Part shown: positions 1-7,421 of the stretch, piece after piece
How the letters are laid out: every line of letters begins with the position of its first letter
Numbering within the stretch: position 1 is the stretch's first letter
NCBI GenBank assembly: GCA_001303025.1
Contig: LJNK01000033.1
Span: 1-34,128 of the forward strand
Direction of reading: 5' to 3'
Origin: Deltaproteobacteria bacterium SG8_13
Lineage (GTDB): Bacteria > Desulfobacterota > Desulfobacteria > Desulfobacterales > SG8-13
Length of the DNA: 34,128 nucleotides
Notes under the pieces: model-generated
The model's database searches: none
Told to the model about the DNA's origin: nothing
The model's input: the letters and a program-made list of their open reading frames with translations, nothing else
Translations under genes and position numbers: made by a program

Positions 1-145
1 GCTCGAGTATTTCCGCAACGCCGGCGGGTTCACCGCGCTCGAGACGCTTTCGATACGCGGGTATCCGCGTCCACTGCACGACAGGTATTTCCCGGAACTG
101 ACACTGGCCGATCCGGTCTACGCCGTTTGGGGGCGCAAGCCATGA
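1..145 (+). CDS. C-terminal fragment of an unidentified protein, possibly a SAM-dependent methyltransferase (5' truncated)
   Basis: An open frame enters from the left edge (first complete codon at base 2) and runs 47 codons to a TGA at 143-145. The tail contains LEYFRNAGGF and ends DPVYAVWGRKP. That kind of ending, a short strand followed by YAVWGRK, resembles the C-terminus of some class I SAM-dependent methyltransferases, but the catalytic domain lies outside the window, so the family is only a guess. The gene converges on the DUF169 gene, leaving about 50 bases between the two stops. I see no clear hairpin terminator in that gap, only a short T-run around 193-198. Confidence 0.55.
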   Translation, partial: LEYFRNAGGFTALETLSIRGYPRPLHDRYFPELTLADPVYAVWGRKP

Positions 146-196
146 GGGGCCTGTTGCAGGTGGGGGCAGCACTTCTTGCGGATGGCCAGCCGTTTT

Positions 197-967
197 TTAC
201 TGATCCGGGTCTATCTCAAAGTATTTTTCAGGAATGCGCGGTTCGGAAAGTGCCGGCATTTTCGGCACCGGGTACCGGAACATTTTCCGGCTGCGAACAT
301 AGTCCAGCCCCGCGATAAATGCCTCGATTTTGGACAGCGGCACTGCAAAGGACATTTCGTGGTCCTGCGTCCCTGCGAAAACCCTTTCACCGGGCCCCGG
401 AATCAAGTAGGTGCACTCATCGCTCTGGGGAACACCGGCGATCCAGGCGGAACAGCCGAAGCGACCGGTGCTGACAGATGTCAGACCGGTGCCGATCTGG
501 TAATTGGCGCCGTGAATCATCACCAGTATCTGCGCCGGGTTTCCATAGGCCACCACCAGGTCCGGCTGGAAGTCGCAGGCCGTAACGGGAGCCAGCCAGA
601 TTTCCCGATACGGTTCGTCTTTCCAACGCGGGTAGGACGCCTCCATGGCGCGCATTCGCCGGGGATCGTCCAGGTAATAATCGGCAACCTTCCCCTCCAG
701 AAACCGGTCCGCCGGCACATGCCCCATGAAAATGCGCGGAAACGGGCAGCCGTGGTCCTCCTTGCGGAAGGCCACTGCCCAACCCATTGTTCGGGCAATG
801 GTCATGCCCTGGCAGACTGCCAGTCGATGGCCGACATGTTCAAGGGGATACTTGACCCTGGGGGGCGGCGTTTCGCCTTCCCTGGCGAGCTTGACCGCCA
901 CCGGTGTCGTCGCCAGGCGGCAGTGCCGCTGAAACGCCTCCTGGAGCCTGGTGATCTGATTGTCCAC
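197..967 (-). CDS. DUF169 family protein
   Basis: This is a 256-residue protein of the DUF169 family, whose biochemical role is not established. Recognisable features are an N-terminal TPVAVKL segment, a conserved cysteine in LAVCQGM, a second in HGCPFP, and a glycine-rich RFGCSAW segment. The frame stays open upstream for 50 more codons. I chose the GTG at 967 because AAAGGAAA precedes it at good spacing and because the extra residues are low-complexity and overlap the end of pxpC. It lies 41 bases behind pxpC on the same strand and is probably the last gene of the pxpABC operon. This suggests, but does not prove, a role connected with 5-oxoproline or with the same physiological condition. 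Confidence 0.85.
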   Translation of the reverse strand: MDNQITRLQEAFQRHCRLATTPVAVKLAREGETPPPRVKYPLEHVGHRLAVCQGMTIARTMGWAVAFRKEDHGCPFPRIFMGHVPADRFLEGKVADYYLDDPRRMRAMEASYPRWKDEPYREIWLAPVTACDFQPDLVVAYGNPAQILVMIHGANYQIGTGLTSVSTGRFGCSAWIAGVPQSDECTYLIPGPGERVFAGTQDHEMSFAVPLSKIEAFIAGLDYVRSRKMFRYPVPKMPALSEPRIPEKYFEIDPDQ

Positions 968-1008
968 GATTCGATTTCCTTTTTTCGAGTCGAACACGCT
1001 TATTCCCG

Positions 1009-1983
1009 TTATTCGACGGGTTTCGTTCGGCTGCCGCGGCAGGTGTCTGATCCCAGACGATTTCTGAGGCGGGCGATATTCTCCTCCACGCGCCAGAGCG
1101 CCTCGCGGGCCTCCCACAATGTGACCGCCTGAAACACCACCCGGTCTCCCGGCACCATCTGGGCCAAAAGCGGCACATCGGCAGTGATCACCGTGGCGAT
1201 CTTGCGATATCCGCCGCTGACCGTTTCGTTGAGAATAATAATCGGCTTTCCGTCCCCCGGGACCTGGATCGCGCCGGCAACGACTCCTTCGGACACGATC
1301 GATTCCGGCTGGTCCGCGCGGGTCCGAATCACGGGTCCCTCCAGACGGATACCGGTTCGGTCCGATCGCGGTGAAACGCTGTAAACCGCTTGCTGCAGGG
1401 TTTGAAGTCCGGTTTGTCGGAACTGCCCCTCCTGGGGGCCGAGCAGCACCCGCAGCCGCCAGTCGTTGGCATAGGCGGGCACCGCATTGAGGTCAAAATG
1501 CCGGCCGGCAGCCGCCAGATGCAGCTCCGGATCCCTTCCGTGCACGATGTCTCCGGCCTGCAACGCCCGGCCCGTAAACCCCCCGAACCCGGATCCCAGA
1601 TTGGTGGACCTGCTATTGAGCACCACCGGCACCTCGATTCCTCCACCCACTGTCAGGTAAGCCCGGCATCCGAATTCCACCGCCCGGAAAGAAATGAGGT
1701 CTCCCGGCACCAGTCGCACGGATCGCCAGATTCGCGCCGGTCGATCGTTAATATGCAAGCCGAGATCCGCGCCGGTGACGGCAATGACCAGGTCGGCCAG
1801 CACCCCGAGCTCCAACCCGCTCAACGTGACCTCGAGGCAGGCTTCGCTCTCGAGGTTGTCGACCAGCAGGTTGCCCACCCGCGCGGCAAACGCATCCAAC
1901 ACGCCGCTGGGGGCCACGCCATAGCGTGCCTGGCCGAAACGCCCCAGATCCTGAACGGCCGTCAGCAACCCGGGTGATATCAC
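1009..1983 (-). CDS. pxpC: 5-oxoprolinase subunit C (biotin-dependent carboxylase-like, AHS2/KipA family)
   Basis: This 324-residue protein is a subunit of the prokaryotic 5-oxoprolinase PxpABC, which hydrolyses 5-oxo-L-proline to glutamate using ATP. The N-terminus (SPGLLTAVQDLGRFG, then GVAPSGVLDAFAARVGN) is the signature of the AHS2/KipA family, and the length is normal. The start is a GTG whose last three bases form part of the pxpB TGA stop: the overlap GTGA covers four bases, a sign of translational coupling. No in-frame start further upstream is plausible, because the frame there lies inside pxpB. It sits third in pxpA-pxpB-pxpC. The family has also been described as KipA, an antagonist of a kinase inhibitor in Bacillus, but presence of all three subunits together favours 5-oxoprolinase. 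Confidence 0.93.
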   Translation of the reverse strand: MISPGLLTAVQDLGRFGQARYGVAPSGVLDAFAARVGNLLVDNLESEACLEVTLSGLELGVLADLVIAVTGADLGLHINDRPARIWRSVRLVPGDLISFRAVEFGCRAYLTVGGGIEVPVVLNSRSTNLGSGFGGFTGRALQAGDIVHGRDPELHLAAAGRHFDLNAVPAYANDWRLRVLLGPQEGQFRQTGLQTLQQAVYSVSPRSDRTGIRLEGPVIRTRADQPESIVSEGVVAGAIQVPGDGKPIIILNETVSGGYRKIATVITADVPLLAQMVPGDRVVFQAVTLWEAREALWRVEENIARLRNRLGSDTCRGSRTKPVE

Positions 1984-2681
1984 TTTGAAGACGGGTTTGG
2001 TTTCCAGCTGTCAAACTCCTCGTGGGCAATCGGGATAAAGGTGACCCGATCACCGGCTTGCAGCAGGCTCGGTGGCCGGCGCTGGGGATCGAACAGTGTC
2101 ATCGGCGTACGGCCGAGGATCTGCCACCCCCCGGGGCTCTCCACGGGGTATATGCCGGTCTGCAGCTGGGCAATTCCCACAGAGCCTTTGGGCACGCGCA
2201 CCCGCGGCGTCTCTCTGCGCGGGGTGGCAATTTCCTCCGGCACTTCCCCCAGGTAAGGATAACCCGGTGTGAAGCCGATCATGTATACGCGGTAGGTGGC
2301 GCTGCTGTGGTAGCGGATGACTTCTGCGGTGGACAGATGGTGGTGCTCCGCCACCCACTGAAGATCCGGACCGAACTCTGCGCCATAGGCGACCGGCACC
2401 TGCAGATGGGCTGGCTCCGGTGGCTGGAACCGGTCCAGAGACCGAAACACGCCTTCGATACGCGTCTTTAAGGCCGGCAGGGAGATTTGCAGCGGATCGT
2501 AAACGACCATCAGCGAACGGTAGCCGGGCTGCAGCTCCCTGATAGCGCCGGTTTGCAACTGGTCGAGGCCGAAAAACAGCTTCTGGACCTGCCGGTTGAT
2601 ATCCCGGCCGATGCCTTCACCCAGTTCCACGAGCAGGGCCCGATCTCCCATCAGACGATATCGGGGCTCGGAGTAGCACAT
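1980..2681 (-). CDS. pxpB: 5-oxoprolinase subunit B (AHS1/KipI family)
   Basis: This 233-residue protein is the AHS1-family partner of PxpC. The diagnostic stretch GFTPGYPYLG, followed by VPKGSVGIAQ and YPVESPGGWQ, is clear in the second half. The frame is open for 58 further codons upstream, but those would run into pxpA. I chose the ATG at 2681 because GAAGG and AGAGG lie just upstream and the resulting MCYSEPRYRLMGDRALLVE matches where this family begins. It starts 26 bases after the pxpA stop and overlaps pxpC by four bases. Confidence 0.93.
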   Translation of the reverse strand: MCYSEPRYRLMGDRALLVELGEGIGRDINRQVQKLFFGLDQLQTGAIRELQPGYRSLMVVYDPLQISLPALKTRIEGVFRSLDRFQPPEPAHLQVPVAYGAEFGPDLQWVAEHHHLSTAEVIRYHSSATYRVYMIGFTPGYPYLGEVPEEIATPRRETPRVRVPKGSVGIAQLQTGIYPVESPGGWQILGRTPMTLFDPQRRPPSLLQAGDRVTFIPIAHEEFDSWKPNPSSK

Positions 2682-2707
2682 TTTCCTTCGACCTCTACAA
2701 AAGCCGG

Positions 2708-3490
2708 TTATAAAAACTCTCCGGTTGACTGAAGCCTGACGCCGACACTGACGAGAGTTTTCCTGATATTCTGCACCAGCGCCAGTGCCGAAGGGTTGTC
2801 GCCATGAACGCAGATGGTCTCGGCCGCAAGCTCGATTTCCGATCCGTCGATGCATACCACCGTGCCGCTGGTGGCCATTTTCATTACCCTCTCGGCAGCC
2901 AGGTCGTGATCGTGAATCATGGCGCCCTCGAGGCTTCGCGCCACAAGGCTTCCGTCGGGGTTGTACGCCCGGTCGGCGAAAAATTCGAATGCCACCCGTA
3001 TACCGAAGCGTTCGCCGATGGCTTTGAGGTCCGTGCGGTTCGAACCGGCCAGGACGACAAGAATCAGGTTTGCATCGATGTCGGCCATCGCCGCCGCCAA
3101 CGTCTCCCAGATTCTCGGATCGCTCACGGCCATGTTGTATAGCGCCCCGTGGGCTTTCACATGCTGCAGCCGGACACCCTCGGCAACCGCAAATGCCTGT
3201 AAGGCTCCGATCTGGTATGTTGTGTAGTCTCTTATCTCCTGCAGGGAAACGTCCATGGATCGCCTGCCGAATCCAAGCAGATCGGGAAGGCCCGGGTGGG
3301 CGCCAACCGCCACCCCATGCTCGCGGGCCAGCGATATGGTCCGCCGCATGACGCCGGGATCACCGGCGTGAAACCCGCAGGCAATGTTGGCGGAAGTAAT
3401 CAGCGGGATCACCTGTTCATCGAGACCCAGCTTGTAGTTTCCGTAGCTCTCACCGACATCCGAGTTCAAATCGATTCGATACGCTGCCAT
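2708..3490 (-). CDS. pxpA: 5-oxoprolinase subunit A (LamB/YcsF family)
   Basis: This 260-residue protein is of the LamB/YcsF family. The family hallmarks DLNSDVGES at residues 7-15 and ACGFHAGDP near residue 40 are intact, as is HVKAHGALYN in the middle. PxpA is the subunit that, with PxpB and PxpC, cleaves 5-oxoproline, a damage product of glutamine and glutamate. The ATG at 3490 follows an AGGAGG-containing ribosome site and places the first motif at the usual position. An in-frame upstream start at 3535 was rejected because it adds residues not expected in the family. It is first in the operon and lies just downstream of the rplM-rpsI terminator, so it should have its own promoter. Confidence 0.94.
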   Translation of the reverse strand: MAAYRIDLNSDVGESYGNYKLGLDEQVIPLITSANIACGFHAGDPGVMRRTISLAREHGVAVGAHPGLPDLLGFGRRSMDVSLQEIRDYTTYQIGALQAFAVAEGVRLQHVKAHGALYNMAVSDPRIWETLAAAMADIDANLILVVLAGSNRTDLKAIGERFGIRVAFEFFADRAYNPDGSLVARSLEGAMIHDHDLAAERVMKMATSGTVVCIDGSEIELAAETICVHGDNPSALALVQNIRKTLVSVGVRLQSTGEFL

Positions 3491-3516
3491 ACCCCCCTCC
3501 TGCGGCACCACCGCGT

Positions 3517-3550
3517 GGTTGATGGACGAAAGCACCCCTTGCGATCAACC
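3517..3550. repeat. Inverted repeat upstream of pxpA
   Basis: GGTTGAT at 3517-3523 and ATCAACC at 3544-3550 are perfect inverted arms separated by 20 bases, 27 bases upstream of the pxpA start codon. The position suits an operator for the pxp operon or a weak leader hairpin. I recognise no known regulator site in it, and a 7-base match can arise by chance. Confidence 0.3.
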
Positions 3551-3593
3551 GGTCGTTATCGCATACCGGCTCTATTGCTATGTCATAAACCGC

Positions 3594-3636
3594 AAAAAAA
3601 CGCAAAAAGGGAACGGGCTGATGTGCCCATTCCCTT
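3594..3636 (-). terminator. Intrinsic terminator of rplM-rpsI
   Basis: Read on the minus strand, AAGGGAA (3636-3630) and GGGC (3628-3625) pair with GCCC (3618-3615) and TTCCCTT (3613-3607), with one mismatch and a 6-base loop. The stem is followed by TTTTT, GCG and TTTTTTT. It lies about 50 bases past the rpsI stop, a textbook rho-independent terminator. Confidence 0.85.
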
Positions 3637-3687
3637 AGAAAAGACCGACCGATTCGGCGTTGAAGCGTCCGAAATGGCGACAGGCGG

Positions 3688-4083
3688 TTAGCGTTTGGAA
3701 AACTGGAAGCGGGCCCGGGCTCCTCGCTGGCCGTATTTCTTTCTCTCTTTGGCCCGGGGATCGCGCTTGACGAAACCGGCTTTTTTCAGCGGCGCCCGGT
3801 ATTCCGGATCGACCTGAATCAACGCCCGGGTAATACCGTGACGAATGGCGCCGGCCTGACCGCTGATACCGCCACCGAGCACCCGAACCCGGACATCGAA
3901 AGTGCCCAGTGTGTTAGTCAACGTCAGCGGCTGCAGGGTCTCCGCCCGGGCTGATTCGACCTTGAAATATTCTTCCAGGGGGCGGTTGTTGACAGTAACG
4001 CGCCCTGAACCGGGCGTGAGCCACGTTCTGGCGATTGCCGTTTTTCGTTTACCTGTCGCGTAGTAAGCGTTTTCCTGTTCCAT
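3688..4083 (-). CDS. rpsI: 30S ribosomal protein S9 (uS9)
   Basis: At 131 residues this is the usual length for bacterial S9. [16 protein letters not shown] near the N-terminus and the basic C-terminal tail ending RARFQFSKR are unmistakable; the tail reaches toward the P-site tRNA in the small subunit. The ATG at 4083 is preceded by GAGGAACATC. A longer frame to 4155 was rejected because it adds 24 unrelated residues overlapping rplM. It is second in the rplM-rpsI operon, 55 bases after rplM, and is followed by a strong terminator. Confidence 0.98.
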   Translation of the reverse strand: MEQENAYYATGKRKTAIARTWLTPGSGRVTVNNRPLEEYFKVESARAETLQPLTLTNTLGTFDVRVRVLGGGISGQAGAIRHGITRALIQVDPEYRAPLKKAGFVKRDPRAKERKKYGQRGARARFQFSKR

Positions 4084-4138
4084 GATGTTCCTCGTTTGCA
4101 TGCATCCGATGGTTCGGTTCGAGCCAGTTTGGGTTCTG

Positions 4139-4573
4139 CTACACGGACATGACATCCGGCTGCTGAGCGCTGTGCGGATGTTCGCTGCCCGCGTATACCT
4201 TCAACTTTTTAAACAATTTTCGGCCGAGACGGTTTTTGGGCAGCATGCCGCGCACGGCAAAGCGGACCAGGTCCTCGGGCCGCTTCTCCAGCAGCTTTCT
4301 GGCCGTTATCGCCTTTAGCCCGCCGATATACCCGCTGTGTCGATAGTACTGCTTCTGGTCCCACTTTTTCCCGGTCAGCACCACCTTTTCGGCGTTGATG
4401 ACCACGATCCAGTCACCGGTATCGCTGTGGGGGGTAAACATCGGGTTGTGTTTGCCCCGGAGGCGATATGCGACTGCAGATGCCAGCCGGCCGAGGGTGG
4501 CACCATCGGCATCGACCACCCACCATTTTCCGGGATTGTCAGACGTCTTGGCGCTGGTTGTGTATTTTTTCAC
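4139..4573 (-). CDS. rplM: 50S ribosomal protein L13 (uL13)
   Basis: This 144-residue protein is a standard-length L13. [16 protein letters not shown] near the N-terminus and [19 protein letters not shown] toward the C-terminus are family signatures. L13 is an early-assembly protein of the large subunit. The start is GTG at 4573 with AGGAG seven bases upstream. An ATG at 4580 lies out of frame. It leads the rplM-rpsI pair, the near-universal arrangement of these genes, and has its own promoter around 4689-4717. Confidence 0.98.
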   Translation of the reverse strand: MKKYTTSAKTSDNPGKWWVVDADGATLGRLASAVAYRLRGKHNPMFTPHSDTGDWIVVINAEKVVLTGKKWDQKQYYRHSGYIGGLKAITARKLLEKRPEDLVRFAVRGMLPKNRLGRKLFKKLKVYAGSEHPHSAQQPDVMSV

Positions 4574-4688
4574 AATTCATCTCCTGATGAGCACTTGTCC
4601 ACGGGTGGTGGTTGGCACGAAGGATCTGTAAAATGCCCCTACCCGGCCGATCCACCTTCAAATCAAACTGGATTGACAAAAGGCCAAT

Positions 4689-4717
4689 TAATTACAAAAT
4701 AGATGATAGCGTGTCAA
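4689..4717 (-). promoter_or_regulatory. Promoter of rplM-rpsI
   Basis: On the minus strand a perfect -35 TTGACA (4717-4712) is followed 15 bp later by TGTAAT (4696-4691), or 17 bp later by TAATTA (4694-4689), about 115 bases ahead of the rplM GTG. The -35 is certain in form; which hexamer acts as the -10 is not. The 12-mer TTTTCGCTTGAC around the -35 is also present in the hflK promoter. Confidence 0.6.
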
Positions 4718-4846
4718 GCGAAAAATAGTGTTGGACAAATCCGCAAGCGGCGTGTTATGGTCCAGCGTTTTTCATTTTGCACGACAACCGCCTGAAATTA
4801 TGCGGGCCCGCAGCGCGGGCAACCATCGGTTTGAACTGTTTTCCTG

Positions 4847-4862
4847 AGAAAGGAGGTGATCC
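4847..4862 (+). promoter_or_regulatory. Full-length Shine-Dalgarno of the bS22 homolog
   Basis: AGAAAGGAGGTGATCC is a 16-base run complementary to the conserved 3' end of 16S rRNA (GGATCACCTCCTTTCT). It places GGAGG seven bases before the TTG start at 4864. Most genes in this window have 4-6 matching bases. It decides the start codon of the tiny gene that follows. Confidence 0.85.
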
Positions 4863-4863
4863 A

Positions 4864-4962
4864 TTGGGCAGCGTCGTAAAAAAGCGCAGAAAAAAGATGC
4901 GCAAGCACAAACACCGCAAACTGCTGGCCAAAACGCGCCATCAGAGAAGAAAGGGCAAGTAA
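4864..4962 (+). CDS. bS22 / AURKAIP1-COX24 domain small basic protein
   Basis: This is a 32-residue, extremely basic protein that begins MGSVVKKRRKKM and continues with KHRKLLAKTR and a closing QRRKGK. The pattern matches the short bacterial AURKAIP1/COX24-domain proteins, whose mycobacterial member bS22 was found bound to the 30S subunit; the mitochondrial relative is also a small-subunit protein. The start is a TTG at 4864, chosen because it gives the family's conserved MGSV beginning and sits ideally behind a 16-base Shine-Dalgarno. A ribosomal or ribosome-associated role is inferred from family and from its position divergent to rplM-rpsI. A terminator follows 30 bases after the stop. Confidence 0.88.
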   Translation: MGSVVKKRRKKMRKHKHRKLLAKTRHQRRKGK

Positions 4963-4992
4963 TGAAATTTACACCTGCTCTGCAATAAAAAG

Positions 4993-5032
4993 GCACCGGG
5001 CTTTGAAACCAAAGCGGCGGTGCTTTTTTTTT
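4993..5032. terminator. Bidirectional intrinsic terminator (bS22 homolog and hflKC)
   Basis: GCACCG (4993-4998) and GCTTTG (5000-5005) pair with CAAAGC (5010-5015) and CGGTGC (5018-5023) around an AAAC loop, with a small internal bulge. Nine T follow on the plus strand. On the minus strand the stem is followed by CTTTTTATT, so it can also end the hflK-hflC transcript arriving from the other side. Confidence 0.85.
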
Positions 5033-5102
5033 GTCCCGGGTGCGCCCTTTCCACCCCCTTGCGACTGCCGGCGGCGGCTCGCCGCCAGAGCCCTCCCGGC
5101 GG

Positions 5103-6041
5103 CTATTCCGCGTAACCTTTCAAATACTTCAATAATTCCGAATCCGTGGACAGCACCAGAGAAGTCCGCTCGTCAAAAGACTCGGTGTAAATCTCCAGGG
5201 TTCTGGTGAAAGAATAGAAATCCGGGGCAAGGCCGTACGCCTCTGCGTAAAGCTGGATGGCTTCCGCATCCGCCTGGCCTTTCAACTCCTGGGATATGCG
5301 GTATGCGTCCGAGCTGATCTGTTTCAGATCACGCTCCATCTCGCCCAGGATTTTCTGGGCCTCTCCCTTGCCTTCGGATCGAAATTTCTCTGCGATCCGC
5401 CGACGCTCGGCAACCATGCGGTCATAAACCGACTTGCGAACCTCCTCCACATAATTGATGCGCTTGATTTTCACATCGACGATCTCTATGCCGAACGGGG
5501 CCAGTTTCGGTTGGGATTGCTGCAGGATCCCGTTGGTGAGCTTTTCGCGGCCGACGGTGATCCGGGTGCCGGTCTTTTCTCTCTCCTGATCCTCCTCTCT
5601 TCCCAGAACGTATATCAGATCGCGGTTGCTCTTGCGCACGGCTTCGATCAGCAGATTGGAGGTGATGAAGTCCCTTACGGCCGGGTCGATGATGTCGTTG
5701 AGCTTGCCGACGGCATTAAACCGGTTGTTGACGGTCTGGAAGAACTTCACCGGATCGACGATTTTCCACCGGGCAAAAGTGTCCACCGAAATCAACTTTT
5801 TGTCCAGCGTCGGGATCTGCCCCGGATCCCCGTCCCAGCCAAGCAGATTCTTGTTAAAATAGTTCGCATTCTGCAAAAACGGGATCTTGAACTTCAGGCC
5901 GGGGGTGGTTACCGGCTGGCCGATGATTCTGCCGAACTGGGTGACCACCACCTGCTCGGTCTCATCGACGATATAGGCGGCGTTGTAAACTATCAGACCG
6001 ACGACGACGACCACGGCGATGATCGAACCTTTGATCTTCAT
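5103..6041 (-). CDS. hflC: Protease modulator HflC
   Basis: This 312-residue SPFH/prohibitin-family protein has one N-terminal membrane segment (about residues 5-24). The VDETEQVVVTQFGRIIG strand opens the SPFH domain, and a long helical, charged region (VAERRRIAEKFRSEGKGEAQK) precedes the C-terminal LKYLKGYAE. HflC pairs with HflK to form a large cage in the inner membrane that encloses and modulates the FtsH protease. Its ATG overlaps the hflK stop by four bases (ATGA), which implies coupled translation and equal amounts of both subunits. The length is slightly below the E. coli protein (334). Confidence 0.96.
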   Translation of the reverse strand: MKIKGSIIAVVVVVGLIVYNAAYIVDETEQVVVTQFGRIIGQPVTTPGLKFKIPFLQNANYFNKNLLGWDGDPGQIPTLDKKLISVDTFARWKIVDPVKFFQTVNNRFNAVGKLNDIIDPAVRDFITSNLLIEAVRKSNRDLIYVLGREEDQEREKTGTRITVGREKLTNGILQQSQPKLAPFGIEIVDVKIKRINYVEEVRKSVYDRMVAERRRIAEKFRSEGKGEAQKILGEMERDLKQISSDAYRISQELKGQADAEAIQLYAEAYGLAPDFYSFTRTLEIYTESFDERTSLVLSTDSELLKYLKGYAE

Positions 6042-7069
6042 TTCTCCGCTCCCTTCTGCTGGCCTAAGTTAAGCAAGGGCAGCAGATTTTTCTGGTCCGA
6101 GTCGACCAGATACTTGCTCCCGAGTTTGGGCAAGAGTTTGCTCAGTGCTTCCAGGTAAAGTCGGCGCTTGGTCACATCCTTGGCCTTGGCATACTCCTGG
6201 TAGACGGCGGTAAAACGCGCGGCATCGCCCTTCGCGCGGTTGATTCTCTCCAGTGAATACCCTTCAGCCTCGCGGATCATTCTTTCCGCCTGGCCCCGGG
6301 CAGCCGGTATCGCTTTGTTGTATTCTTCCTTGGCCTGGAAGATCATCTGCTCTTTTTCCTGCTCGGCCTGGTTGACCTCGTTGAAAGAGGGCTGCACCGG
6401 TCCCGGGACATTGGTGCGTTTCAACTCCACTGTCACCACGTGGATACCGGAGTCGGCCAGGTCCAGCTCCCGCTGAAGGATTTCCCGCGCCTCGATGGCG
6501 ATTTCACCCCGTTTGCTGATCACCTCGTCGATGCTCCGGTCGCCGACCACCAGACGCATGGTCGCCTCGGACATGTCGGTAAGCAGCCGGCGCACATCGC
6601 GCACCTTGAAAAGAAAACTGTAGGGATCCTTTATGCGATATTGCACAATCCACGGGACCACGGCCACGTTCAGATCACCGGTCAGCATTAACGCTACATT
6701 GGTGCTTTCTGCCGGGGAAAATCGCCGGCGGTCGCCTTCGCTGGAACTGAATCCGAACTCTTCGGTGTTGATCCGTTTGACGTTTACCTTGGTGACTTTC
6801 TCGATACTCAGGGGCAGTTTGAAATTCAGGCCCGGCTGGGTGGTGCGGACATAGCGGCCGAAATATTGGACCACGCCGACTTCATCCTGCTTGACCGTGT
6901 ACACCGAGGTGTATACCACCAGCGCCACCAGGAGAACTGCCAGCAGCAAGGGGCCCCCGGGCAGCTTGAACCCCTTGAATCGCTTGACCAGTTCATCCAT
7001 CTGCGGTGGAACGCCCCCGCCGCCCATCTTCTGCTGCTGTTCTTTCAGTTTTTCCCAATCCCAGCTCAT
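6038..7069 (-). CDS. hflK: FtsH protease activity modulator HflK
   Basis: This 343-residue partner of HflC begins with a cytoplasmic MSWDWEKLKEQQQK tail and a glycine-rich GGGG stretch, typical of HflK. A single membrane span follows at about residues 38-57, then the SPFH domain (YTVKQDEVGVVQYFGRYV). Helical residues such as SFNEVNQAEQEKEQM and AARGQAERMIREAEGY are family signatures. A short extension ending GQQKGAEK closes the protein. Translation starts at the ATG at 7069 with AGGA upstream. The operon is transcribed from a strong promoter at 7223-7250. Confidence 0.96.
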   Translation of the reverse strand: MSWDWEKLKEQQQKMGGGGVPPQMDELVKRFKGFKLPGGPLLLAVLLVALVVYTSVYTVKQDEVGVVQYFGRYVRTTQPGLNFKLPLSIEKVTKVNVKRINTEEFGFSSSEGDRRRFSPAESTNVALMLTGDLNVAVVPWIVQYRIKDPYSFLFKVRDVRRLLTDMSEATMRLVVGDRSIDEVISKRGEIAIEAREILQRELDLADSGIHVVTVELKRTNVPGPVQPSFNEVNQAEQEKEQMIFQAKEEYNKAIPAARGQAERMIREAEGYSLERINRAKGDAARFTAVYQEYAKAKDVTKRRLYLEALSKLLPKLGSKYLVDSDQKNLLPLLNLGQQKGAEK

Positions 7070-7222
7070 CGAACAATCCTGTCTTCTGTGCGCAACAGCC
7101 TGCCGCCAAGGCGGTGCTGCCGCCCATGTCTGTGTTCACCCGAATGGCGCATGCCGTGTCATCGGTTGCGCAGGCCTGCAGCATTCGGTCGGCAACGTGC
7201 CGGAAATCTTCAGGTGGCTAGT

Positions 7223-7250
7223 ACTATAAAGACATATACCACCAAGTCAA
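7223..7250 (-). promoter_or_regulatory. Promoter of hflK-hflC
   Basis: On the minus strand TTGACT (7250-7245) and TATAGT (7228-7223) each match the sigma-70 consensus at five of six positions and are spaced by 16 bp. They lie about 150 bases before the hflK start. The -35 box is embedded in TTTTCGCTTGAC, the same 12-mer as at the rplM promoter. Confidence 0.75.
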
Positions 7251-7305
7251 GCGAAAACGGTCTGTCGGCGCTGTTCGCCACAGCCCTGCGGAGTCGAAAA
7301 GAAGG

Positions 7306-7334
7306 TTGCACGAACACCTTCAAATCGATATAGA
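7306..7334 (+). promoter_or_regulatory. Candidate promoter of the DUF721-trmN6 pair
   Basis: TTGCAC (7306-7311) and TATAGA (7329-7334) are 17 bp apart. The -10 is good (four of six) and the -35 weak (three of six). It lies about 90 bases before the DUF721 ATG and is back to back with the hflK promoter. Confidence 0.35.
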
Positions 7335-7421
7335 TCAACTATTGCTTGCGGGTGCCTCCGGCCGGTGCAATAGGTTGGCAGCATCTGCGACCGGCAAGAT
7401 TGACCTGGAGATCACCAGATT

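Larger units (their letters stand above)
7070..7421. other. Gene-free divergent regulatory region between hflK and the DUF721 gene
   Basis: These 352 bases hold the hflK promoter (minus) and a weaker candidate promoter for the DUF721-trmN6 pair (plus). They also hold an inverted repeat, CTATTGC (7339-7345) with GCAATAG (7367-7373), that could fold in the 5' leader of the plus-strand transcript. Short open frames here lack family resemblance and good ribosome sites, so I call no gene. Confidence 0.6.

Noticed and set aside
176-1132. 318-codon plus-strand frame opposite the DUF169 gene
   Set aside because: The minus-strand frame has the DUF169 pattern and a ribosome site; this one has neither.
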